Positions 23,182 through 30,637 of a stretch of DNA of 62,167 nucleotides are shown here, one piece after another; position 1 is the first letter of the stretch, and every line of letters begins with the position of its first letter. The stretch is from the IMG/VR virus record IMGVR_UViG_3300037485_002384, positions 1-62,167 of that record; one strand, written 5' to 3'. Under the pieces are notes generated by a model. It was not told where the DNA came from, did no database searches, and saw nothing but the letters and a program-made list of their open reading frames with translations. This stretch comes from a virus. A program made the position numbers and the translations under genes.

Positions 23182-24147
23182 ATGAAAAAGAAAGCATTTA
23201 TAACAGGAATAACAGGTCAGGATGGTGCTACATTATCTGAACATTTATTATCATTAGGGTATGAGGTTCATGGTATTGTAAGAAGAAATTCAACAGCTGA
23301 ACATCAAGATAGTAAAATAGCTCATTTAGATGTAAAGACATATTATGGTGATATGTCAGATATTAGTATACTTGAAAAGTTATTAAAAGAAATAAAACCT
23401 GATGAGATATATAACCTTGCAGCTCAAAGTCACGTTAAGGTTTCTTGGGACACACCTGGGTTTACAATGAATACTAATGGTAATGGTGTTCTAAATATAT
23501 TAGAAGCATATAGAAACAATTGTCCCGGTGCAAAATTCTATCAGGCATCATCAAGTGAATGCTTTGGGTTGACAGTTGATCCAGATGGATATCAAAGAGA
23601 AACAACTATAATGAATCCTACAAGTGTATATGGGTGCTCTAAAGTACTTGGATATAACTTAGTAAGACATTATAGAAGGGCATATGGTTTGCATGCTTGT
23701 AATGGGATATTATTTAACCATACAGGTACAAGAAGATCAAGTGCATTTGTAGAAGCTAAGATTGTAAAAACAGCTTGTATGATAAAGTTAGGCTTGACTG
23801 ATAAATTAGAACTAGGAAATCTTGACTCATTTAGAGATTTTGGAGCTTCTAAGGACTATGTGAGGGCTATGCATATGATCATTAATCATGATACACCGGA
23901 TGACTTTGTAGTATCTACCGGAACAACACATTCTGTTAGAGAAATATGTCATTATGTATTTGGAGTTTTAAATATGGATTATAAAGATTATGTAGTTGTT
24001 AATGAAAAATACATAAGACCTGAAGAACTTCCATATTTAAAAGGTGATTGTAGTAAGATAAAAGAGGTTTTAGGATGGAAACCTGACTACACTTTTAGTG
24101 CATTATTTGAAGAAATGATTAATCACTGGATGAATGAATTAAAATAA
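23182..24147 (+). CDS. gmd: GDP-mannose 4,6-dehydratase
   Basis: The protein converts GDP-D-mannose to GDP-4-keto-6-deoxy-D-mannose, an intermediate for GDP-fucose, GDP-rhamnose and GDP-perosamine. It is an extended short-chain dehydrogenase with the NADP-binding loop TGITGQDG (residues 8-15), followed by the RRNS loop, NLAAQSHV, the catalytic SSSE (Glu126) and YGCSK (Tyr150/Lys154). The length of 321 residues is near normal (about 340-370). The gene ends the main glycan operon. Confidence 0.9.
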   Translation: MKKKAFITGITGQDGATLSEHLLSLGYEVHGIVRRNSTAEHQDSKIAHLDVKTYYGDMSDISILEKLLKEIKPDEIYNLAAQSHVKVSWDTPGFTMNTNGNGVLNILEAYRNNCPGAKFYQASSSECFGLTVDPDGYQRETTIMNPTSVYGCSKVLGYNLVRHYRRAYGLHACNGILFNHTGTRRSSAFVEAKIVKTACMIKLGLTDKLELGNLDSFRDFGASKDYVRAMHMIINHDTPDDFVVSTGTTHSVREICHYVFGVLNMDYKDYVVVNEKYIRPEELPYLKGDCSKIKEVLGWKPDYTFSALFEEMINHWMNELK

Positions 24148-24174
24148 ATCTATTGATAATCAGTAAGTTACAAA

Positions 24175-24222
24175 TTTATGTTAAATAAAGGGTTGTTATG
24201 TGAAATAATACTCTTATCTTTA
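24175..24222 (+). promoter_or_regulatory. Promoter with tandem palindromic operators
   Basis: One exact copy TTTATGTTAAATAAA (24175-24189) lies upstream of TTG (24193-24195). A weaker second copy, GTTATGTGAAATAAT (24195-24209), occupies the spacer before TATCTTTA (24215-24222). The two are exactly 20 nt apart, i.e. about two helical turns, so a regulator could bind cooperatively. This is the only tandem arrangement in the window. Confidence 0.65.
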
Positions 24223-24250
24223 TGATAAGAAATAATTAAAACTCTCGATA

Positions 24251-24448
24251 ATGGAAAACTTAGAAAAACAAATCAAAGTAATACAAGAAAATGTAATTAC
24301 TTTAAAAGATGGTAGAAAGTGGGAGATTCGTAAAAAATCACCAACCCATCTTTTAATAAGACACGTTGGTATGAAAAGTAGTATGAGAATTAAAGTTGCA
24401 GAATTTAACGAATTAGTAGAAGAAAAAGATCAAATAATCCACTTTTAA
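24251..24448 (+). CDS. Hypothetical protein, 65 aa
   Basis: A small basic protein with an ITLKDGRKWEIRKKSPTHLLIRH stretch suggestive of a tiny beta-barrel nucleic-acid-binding fold. No family is recognised. It opens the unit transcribed from the tandem-operator promoter. Confidence 0.5.
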   Translation: MENLEKQIKVIQENVITLKDGRKWEIRKKSPTHLLIRHVGMKSSMRIKVAEFNELVEEKDQIIHF

Positions 24449-24474
24449 AAAAATAACTTTAAAAAATAAAAATC

Positions 24475-24942
24475 ATGAAAAATATAATCTTAATAATCAG
24501 TCTAATTGCAATATCATTTGCATGTAAAAAGAAATCTCCAGAGCCTGAAGTAGTATATCAGGATAAAATAGTAAATACAGTAACACATGATACAGTATGG
24601 GGTCCAAGTGGTACTTATACAATTACGATCCATGATACAGTATATGTGAATGTAACACCAACCCCTTTAAATGGTATATGGTATTGCTATAAAATGGAGT
24701 CAGGGTCAACATCCACACTTCATAATGATTGGATATTTACTTTTGGTAATACAATTTTTACTCAAAATCTAAGTACTTCAGGAACTTATAATTATCCTAT
24801 AACCTATTACTCTGGATCTGTAGATATATTATTTTCAGGATCAACACCAACAACTTATTATATCACCTCTATGAATAATGGAACAGAATATAAGTTGACA
24901 AAAACAAACGGTACAGTTCAATCATGGTATTTAAGGAAATAG
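24475..24942 (+). CDS. Lipoprotein, 155 aa
   Basis: A type II signal peptide is evident: MKNIILIISLIAISFAC with a lipobox-like SFAC and Cys17 as the acylated residue, followed by lysines. The mature part is Ser/Thr/Tyr-rich and beta-sandwich-like, starting NGIWYCYKMESGST. It probably sits in the host envelope. Phage lipoproteins often block superinfection or receptors, but nothing here identifies the target. It lies downstream of the tandem-operator promoter. Confidence 0.75.
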   Translation: MKNIILIISLIAISFACKKKSPEPEVVYQDKIVNTVTHDTVWGPSGTYTITIHDTVYVNVTPTPLNGIWYCYKMESGSTSTLHNDWIFTFGNTIFTQNLSTSGTYNYPITYYSGSVDILFSGSTPTTYYITSMNNGTEYKLTKTNGTVQSWYLRK

Positions 24943-24943
24943 A

Positions 24944-25081
24944 ATGAATAAAGAAGAAAAGAAAAAATACACTTTTATTAGTGAATTAACTTGGGGTTGT
25001 ATACCTATAGATTTTGAATGGGCTATAAGTACCGGTATTTATAAAGAAATGGAAACTAAATTATTCCCTATTCATGAATAA
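24944..25081 (+). CDS. Small hypothetical protein, 45 aa
   Basis: An open frame begins with ATG 1 nt after the lipoprotein stop and ends overlapping the next start (ATGAATAA). The peptide has a basic N-terminus, then a Trp-containing centre (TWGCIPIDFEWAIS). Tight placement between two genes supports it being real; function unknown. Confidence 0.5.
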   Translation: MNKEEKKKYTFISELTWGCIPIDFEWAISTGIYKEMETKLFPIHE

Positions 25082-25811
25082 AATTGATATTGTTTACAAA
25101 CTAGGTATTGGATCAAAATGGCAAGATAGAGAGCTAAGATATTCACTTAGATCTCTATCTTATTTTAAAGACCTTGGTAAAGTATATTTGATTGGCCATA
25201 AACCAACCTGGGTTAAGAATATAATTCATATACCATTAGAGGACGTATTTAAATCTAATAAAGACTGTAACTTAATTAATAAAATCATATTAGCTTCTCA
25301 TGATCCAAATATATCACAGCAGTTTTTAAACTTCTCAGATGATCAGGTGTTATTGAAAGAATGTTCTGTAGAGGATTTTATTACACCATATTATGATAAT
25401 TCGTTAATTCAGTTTCTACCTAACCAACAACTCAACCGCTGGAAAACAAGACTTAAAAACACGATACGTGCTCTTCAAGATAAAGGGTTTTCAACTAATT
25501 GCTATGAGTCACATATTCCTATTTTAATAGATAAAAACAGCTATATATCATCTGTATTTCAATATAATTATCCTGAAGGTCAAGGTATGTGTGGAAATAC
25601 ATTATATATCAATACAACAGGTAAGAGAGGAGATCCATTACCTAAAGATTATGCTGTAAGATTTGAGGGTAATTGTCCTGAATTATCCGTATTAGAATCC
25701 ATGTGTGAAGGTAAATTACATTTTAATTATTCAGAAGCTACAACTTGTGACGTTCTTTTTGATTTTCTTGAGAAAAACTTTCCTACGAAATCTATCTATG
25801 AGAATAATTAA
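25074..25811 (+). CDS. Stealth-like glycosyl-phosphotransferase candidate
   Basis: Residues 1-95 resemble the conserved Stealth family start: IDIVYKL, DRELRYSLRSLSYFK, KVYLIGHKPTWVKNI and FLNFSDDQVLL, in which an Asp-Asp pair closes the catalytic region. A later SHIPILIDK matches the third conserved region. Stealth enzymes move hexose-phosphates in capsule synthesis. At 245 residues it is shorter than the usual proteins, so the assignment is a fold-level guess. Confidence 0.55.
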   Translation: MNKIDIVYKLGIGSKWQDRELRYSLRSLSYFKDLGKVYLIGHKPTWVKNIIHIPLEDVFKSNKDCNLINKIILASHDPNISQQFLNFSDDQVLLKECSVEDFITPYYDNSLIQFLPNQQLNRWKTRLKNTIRALQDKGFSTNCYESHIPILIDKNSYISSVFQYNYPEGQGMCGNTLYINTTGKRGDPLPKDYAVRFEGNCPELSVLESMCEGKLHFNYSEATTCDVLFDFLEKNFPTKSIYENN

Positions 25812-25826
25812 TTGAATTTATTTTCG

Positions 25827-25834
25827 TATTTTTA
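25827..25834 (+). promoter_or_regulatory. Promoter box with leader ORF
   Basis: TATTTTTA with no good TTTG at the normal distance. An ATG 5 nt past the box opens an 8-codon leader ORF (25839-25865) that stops overlapping the ATG of the GIY-YIG gene. Confidence 0.4.
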
Positions 25835-25838
25835 TAAA

Positions 25839-25865
25839 ATGTTTAAAAGTGTTTTTGATAAATGA
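25839..25865 (+). CDS. Leader peptide, 8 aa
   Basis: MFKSVFDK begins at the predicted transcription start. Its TGA overlaps the ATG of the homing endonuclease (ATGA at 25862), so translation of the second gene is probably coupled to it. It mirrors the layout at 10883. Confidence 0.4.
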   Translation: MFKSVFDK

Positions 25866-26647
25866 AGTATAAATTTCTAGACAATATAACTAAGCAACCA
25901 GGTATTTATAAAATACTTAATATAAAGACAGGTGTTTTTTATATAGGAAGTGCTGTGAATTTAAATCGTCGAGGTATATCTCATTTTAGACAATTAAATC
26001 AAAAAAAACACCATAATCAAAAACTTCAAAATGTTTTTGATAAATACGGTATTGAAAACTTCAAATTCGAAATACTTGAACTAGTCGAAGACAATTCTCA
26101 GCTTATAGAAAGAGAACAATTTTATTTAGATTTACTAAAACCATCTTATAATATCTGTAAAATAGCAGGAAGTACATTGGGAAATAAAGGTTCAGATATT
26201 TTTAAAGCAAAAAGAAAACTTCTTCAAAGCAAACCAGTTGTTCAATTAGATATGCAAGGCAATTTTATTGCAGAGTTTGAATCCGCTAAAGTTGCAAGTA
26301 TTAAGCTTTTTAATAATCAATATAGTGCAATAAGTTCAACTTGTCTTGGCAAATTTTATCACGTCAAAGGATTTCGTTGGCAATATAAATCAGATTATGA
26401 TAGAGGTATTGAACTACCTCTCAAAAGTGATAAAAAAAGTACTAGTAGATTTATTCCTGTAATACAGTTAACTCTACAAGGTGAATTTATACGAGAATTT
26501 AATTCTATCAAAGAAGCTTCTTTTGTTACAAAAACAAAACCAATTGATATATGTTACGTTTGTAAGAATAAAAAATCTCACAATACGGCAGGAGGTTTCA
26601 AGTGGATGTATAAATCGGATTATAGTAAATTAAAACTGGCAGCCTGA
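25862..26647 (+). CDS. GIY-YIG homing endonuclease, paralogue of the 16037 gene
   Basis: It has the GIY-YIG signature QPGIYKILNIKTGVFYIGSA (residues about 12-31), the RRGISHFRQL helix and IEREQFYLD. Two NUMOD1-like repeats follow (VVQLDMQGNFIAEFESAKVAS and VIQLTLQGEFIREFNSIKEAS). The stretch NFKFEILELVED and TYNICKIAGS-type residues are nearly the same as in the protein at 16037, so the two are recent paralogues. It has 261 residues and overlaps the next start by one base. Confidence 0.88.
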   Translation: MKYKFLDNITKQPGIYKILNIKTGVFYIGSAVNLNRRGISHFRQLNQKKHHNQKLQNVFDKYGIENFKFEILELVEDNSQLIEREQFYLDLLKPSYNICKIAGSTLGNKGSDIFKAKRKLLQSKPVVQLDMQGNFIAEFESAKVASIKLFNNQYSAISSTCLGKFYHVKGFRWQYKSDYDRGIELPLKSDKKSTSRFIPVIQLTLQGEFIREFNSIKEASFVTKTKPIDICYVCKNKKSHNTAGGFKWMYKSDYSKLKLAA

Positions 26648-26910
26648 TGTTAGATTTTGAAGTTATTAATATAAATAACTATATTTATAAACAAAACAGT
26701 GAAGGTGTTTGGATATATAAAGCTAGTAATCAAATACCGTTTAAAAAAAATGGTGCGTTAAGGAAAGAATATAAAGACATGCCGAGATTTTCTGTAATAA
26801 AAGAATACGAGTATCAAGAACAAAAAGATTTCAATACACTATTAGAACAATCAGTAAAAGAAATATCACACAAGTTATTATCGTTTAGTAATACCATAAA
26901 TCATATTTAA
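26647..26910 (+). CDS. Hypothetical protein, 87 aa
   Basis: No recognised family; begins with a hydrophobic-polar alternation and has a charged C-terminal helix (DFNTLLEQSVKEISHKLLSF). It overlaps the endonuclease stop by one base. It might be a companion of the endonuclease or the first resumed head gene. Confidence 0.5.
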   Translation: MLDFEVININNYIYKQNSEGVWIYKASNQIPFKKNGALRKEYKDMPRFSVIKEYEYQEQKDFNTLLEQSVKEISHKLLSFSNTINHI

Positions 26911-26911
26911 A

Positions 26912-27748
26912 ATGGAAAATAACATTTTCGAATTCGGTAAGAATTCAATCATTAATAAAGCAGCAGGAATTTTAAATTGCTATAAAGAAGGTGATGCTTT
27001 AGTTAAAGCCTATAGTGATAGTATCATAAAAGCTGAGGGTGCACGCGGGGGTAAGGTAATTGGACATACTAAATCTGGAAAACCAATTTATGACTCAGCT
27101 GGTCACGAAGCTCATAAAAACTTCTCTATAGCTGAGCATGATGATGCAATCGAAGCTCATCAAAAAGTGAGGGATGATTATCATAAAAACAATCAATCGA
27201 CAGATAAAGACAAAGAAGATAACGACAAAGCTTTCGAACAGCAAAAAGGACACATCGGAGCTAAAAACCACATGATGAAAGATATGACTCCAGCTGAAGC
27301 AAGAGCTGCTGCAAAAAAATCTGAAGAGGAGAATAAACCTAATGATGAATCAGGAGATAAGAAACACCACGGTAAAATGTCTGATCATTACAATAGACAA
27401 TCTTTATCCGCATCTACACCTGAAGATAAAAAAAGATTAAGTGATTTAGCTGATAAACATGAGAAATTATCCAAATCAGAAGGTGAGGAAACATCTGATC
27501 TTCAAAAAGCATACGAGACTCTAGGCTTAGGAGATTTGATTCAAAAAGGAGGTTCTGGTAGTGGAAGACACCCATCATCAGGTTATTCTTTAAAAGCAGG
27601 AGATACTTTAACTCATAAGAAAACAGGCAAACAACATTCAATCAAGTCTGTTGGTGAAGAGGGTGATGTGACAACAAGTGAGGATAATAAAATCTCATAC
27701 TTTGAAGTACACAATGATTATAAACACAAACCTTTGAAAAAAGACTAA
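26912..27748 (+). CDS. Modular head-associated protein with one GHTKSGK module
   Basis: A hydrophilic protein of 278 residues with one module (about residues 42-76) very similar to copy 1 of the gene at 14474, followed by charged helices. The LGLGDLIQK element recurs at about residue 207. The C-terminus (GSGSGRHPSSGYSLKAGDTLTH) looks like a small SH3-like domain. It lies just before the minor head protein gene. The sharing of modules across the intervening island suggests these two genes were once adjacent or derive from duplication. Confidence 0.6.
   Translation: MENNIFEFGKNSIINKAAGILNCYKEGDALVKAYSDSIIKAEGARGGKVIGHTKSGKPIYDSAGHEAHKNFSIAEHDDAIEAHQKVRDDYHKNNQSTDKDKEDNDKAFEQQKGHIGAKNHMMKDMTPAEARAAAKKSEEENKPNDESGDKKHHGKMSDHYNRQSLSASTPEDKKRLSDLADKHEKLSKSEGEETSDLQKAYETLGLGDLIQKGGSGSGRHPSSGYSLKAGDTLTHKKTGKQHSIKSVGEEGDVTTSEDNKISYFEVHNDYKHKPLKKD
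27035..27139 (+). repeat. GHTKSGK module copy 3
   Basis: Encodes EGARGGKVIGHTKSGKPIY and DSAGHEAHKNFSIAEH, most similar to copy 1 at 14594. Confidence 0.75.
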
Positions 27749-28696
27749 TTGTTCACACCAAAACAAATATCAGAATTACTTGAAATCCTTGATAAACAAA
27801 ATTTAATCTTTATCTCATCTAAGTTAGGACTTAATTACCTGACTGAAGATGAGATATCAAGATTACAAAAATGGGGTATTAGCCCATATCATTTGTATAA
27901 GGATAGCCAGGATATAGCTAAAATGTCGTTTCATTTTGGTCTAATTTCTGATGCAATAGGTAGAAAGGAATCCAAAGACATCACATTAGACGATCTTAAA
28001 GAATACTTCGAGAAAGGTGAACATATACCATTAACCAAAGTAGAAAGAAATACAATTGATTCAATCAAAAAACAATACCTTGGAGATATAAGAGCTAATA
28101 ACGGTAAAATCTTTCAAGATCTAAACAATATTATAGCTAAAGGTGAAAAGAACAATAGAGCAGCCTATGAGAAGGTTATAAGAGATGAGATTGAGAAGGG
28201 TGTTTTAATGAAAAAAACTTCAAGTGAAATAGCTAGAGATTTAGCAAGAAAAACAGGAGATTGGAATCGTAATTTTAAAAGAATAGTAGAATTCATTAGC
28301 CATCAAGCTTGGGATGAAGGTCGTGCAGCTTCAATAGAGAATAAATATGGAGAAGATGCTTTAGTTGCAAAAAATGTATACTTAGGAGCTTGTAAGTATT
28401 GTATTAGTGCTTATTTAACATCCGGTATTGGTAGTCAACCTAAAATATTTAAATTAAGTGTTTTAAAAGCAAATGGTTCCAATATTGGAAGGAAAGCTGT
28501 AGATTATAAACCTGTTATAGGGAACCATCATCCAGCATGTAGATGTACTTTATTTAAAGTAGATAACCAATTCTCATGGGATGAGAAAAATCAAGGGTTT
28601 AATATACCAAAAATTAATCCACCTAAACCTCAAGAATTAAAACCGAACAGAAAGTTGATTAGAATTTCAATAAAAGGGAAAGAATATTCAGTTTAA
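27749..28696 (+). CDS. Minor head protein (SPP1 gp7 / Mu F-like)
   Basis: The start is TTG immediately after the preceding stop; the next in-frame Met lies near residue 59, so TTG is preferred. The C-terminal region has the motif HHPACRCTLF, a hallmark of the phage head morphogenesis family, preceded by ACKYC and a helical DEIEKGVLMKKTSSEIARDL region. It helps assemble the head around the portal. Its usual place is directly after the portal gene; here it is about 13 kb away, across the glycan island. Confidence 0.8.
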   Translation: MFTPKQISELLEILDKQNLIFISSKLGLNYLTEDEISRLQKWGISPYHLYKDSQDIAKMSFHFGLISDAIGRKESKDITLDDLKEYFEKGEHIPLTKVERNTIDSIKKQYLGDIRANNGKIFQDLNNIIAKGEKNNRAAYEKVIRDEIEKGVLMKKTSSEIARDLARKTGDWNRNFKRIVEFISHQAWDEGRAASIENKYGEDALVAKNVYLGACKYCISAYLTSGIGSQPKIFKLSVLKANGSNIGRKAVDYKPVIGNHHPACRCTLFKVDNQFSWDEKNQGFNIPKINPPKPQELKPNRKLIRISIKGKEYSV

Positions 28697-28707
28697 ATTT
28701 TTTTTAC

Positions 28708-28715
28708 TATCTTTA
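28708..28715 (+). promoter_or_regulatory. Late-type promoter (T-tract + TATCTTTA)
   Basis: Eight T (28698-28705) end 2 nt before TATCTTTA. There is no palindrome and no TTTG. A leader with AATCGG (28725-28730) precedes the fibre gene at 28751. Confidence 0.5.
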
Positions 28716-28750
28716 TCGAATTAAAATCGGAAATTCTCTTTAATTGAAGA

Positions 28751-30637
28751 ATGATTCAAATAATATTAATCTCTAATGGTATTCGCGTAGCTAATATAGA
28801 CTACCCTAATAATCATCTAGTATTTGGTATAGAAAGATCTATTTATATAGAAATTTTCGATTCAGGTAAAAAAGTTGTTTCAGCACCATATACAGAATTT
28901 TTAAATGAATTAAGTCAACCTTTCTTGACACCGGAAGCTGTTATAACAGCATTAGAATTATCTTATGTAGCAATTGGAGGTGGTGATGTAACTCAAGCTG
29001 AATTAGATTTAGAAATATCTGAAAGAACGGCTGCAGATATTGCAATAAATAACGATCTAACAATATTAAAAAATAATGAATACAAAATTACATATTATGA
29101 GATTGTGTCAGGAACAAGCGGAAGCCTCACAATCCCAACAAACTCAACCATTAACTCAGATGAGTTTGGTTTATCAGGTAATGCAATACTTTCAAAAATT
29201 GATGGCTCAAATAAGCCTATGTTTGAGAGCCCTAAAACGGTAGGTGGAGTTGTAGTAACAGCAACACTTAATCCTACTACAGGAGCATGGGTAGCATCAG
29301 GAATTTATACAGATGCAACTGTAGCTTTAATCTATTCTATTAAGATAAAGGCTGTCTATTACAGTAATTTAACTTATAGTAGAATAATAGAAACGGTAGA
29401 TTTAGGTAGCTCAGGCGTTCAATCAGTAACAGGCGCACAAGTAGATAATACAGACCCTTTAAATCCGGTTGTAAACAAACAAACTAATTTAGTAAGTATA
29501 GATGATAATACTTTTGTTTCAGTAAATAATAATTTAATTGAAATAAAGGCAGATGATGGATCTGATGCAATTGCTATTGGAGTAACTCCAACCACTTTCA
29601 CTAAAAACGGTGTAGAGATTGCAACAATTAATGATATACCTTCGCTAACTGGGTATGAACAAACATCTAACAAAGCTACTGATTGGACTGTAATAAATGA
29701 CACGTTATATCCAACGGTTAAGAGTGTAGATACTCAGATTAAAGGTATTATTTCATCTTCATTATCATTTTTCTTTTATAAAACTGCTTCTGATATTGGA
29801 ACGTATTATAAAATGTTACAAACTCCTAGTACGGGTGGTGCGCAAACGATAACGGTAATTAACACAACTGGAACGACATCATTAGGTAAATTCATTACCG
29901 AACTAGGTTCACCTAACAAATTATACATCCCAGTTGGCTGGAATCGTATTCATATACATGCATCAAAAACAGGAGCTGGTAATGTTACATTATTTGGTAA
30001 AATATATAAACGTAATTTAGCTGGAACAGAAACATTATTATTTACAACTGTTCCGACTGTAACTAATTTAACGACTTCGCCTTTAGAATATAATTTAGAA
30101 TACTATAATACTTCAATTGTAACATTATTATCAACTGATAGAATTATATTTGAGCCATTAAGTATAACCGCTAGTGGTTCTCCTGATGTAATACTTACTA
30201 TTGAAGATGCTACTTTGGGCCGTATTGATATGCCTGGAGCTACTCAAGATTTAAGTAATTTGGTTCCTTATACCGGTGCGACTTCAAACGTTAATCTTGG
30301 AAATTATAATTTATCTTCAAAGAATTTAATAACTCCAAAAAATTCTCAAACAAATACGCTAACAACTTATACGATTGATTTAAGTTTATCAAATATTATT
30401 TTGTTTACCGCTTCTTCAAATTGTGTTTTAAGTTTTTCAAATGCTATTCAGGGTCAATATACAATCATAATTGATAATAGTGGACTTTATACCTTGACAC
30501 TTGCATTAACGGCTGGTTGGTACACAAATTTAGCTGCACAGCCAAATTTAACCGGATTAGTTTATATTACTTGTGTGTATGATGGAGCAAGGTTATTTAT
30601 AAATGAAATAGAAAGCATGCAACAAGTAATTTTATAA
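28751..30637 (+). CDS. Fibre-type virion protein, 628 aa
   Basis: A long Ser/Thr/Asn/Gly-rich, beta-rich sequence without membrane segments. It contains the fibre-like stretch VPYTGATSNVNLGNYNLSSKN (about 517-537), which is common in phage head or tail fibres, and then a C-terminal beta domain. It is preceded by a late-type promoter and followed by a lectin-like protein with a one-base overlap. ACG/ACT-rich codons and more CpG than the neighbours from about 29700 on suggest acquisition or rapid exchange of the distal part. Confidence 0.7.
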   Translation: MIQIILISNGIRVANIDYPNNHLVFGIERSIYIEIFDSGKKVVSAPYTEFLNELSQPFLTPEAVITALELSYVAIGGGDVTQAELDLEISERTAADIAINNDLTILKNNEYKITYYEIVSGTSGSLTIPTNSTINSDEFGLSGNAILSKIDGSNKPMFESPKTVGGVVVTATLNPTTGAWVASGIYTDATVALIYSIKIKAVYYSNLTYSRIIETVDLGSSGVQSVTGAQVDNTDPLNPVVNKQTNLVSIDDNTFVSVNNNLIEIKADDGSDAIAIGVTPTTFTKNGVEIATINDIPSLTGYEQTSNKATDWTVINDTLYPTVKSVDTQIKGIISSSLSFFFYKTASDIGTYYKMLQTPSTGGAQTITVINTTGTTSLGKFITELGSPNKLYIPVGWNRIHIHASKTGAGNVTLFGKIYKRNLAGTETLLFTTVPTVTNLTTSPLEYNLEYYNTSIVTLLSTDRIIFEPLSITASGSPDVILTIEDATLGRIDMPGATQDLSNLVPYTGATSNVNLGNYNLSSKNLITPKNSQTNTLTTYTIDLSLSNIILFTASSNCVLSFSNAIQGQYTIIIDNSGLYTLTLALTAGWYTNLAAQPNLTGLVYITCVYDGARLFINEIESMQQVIL

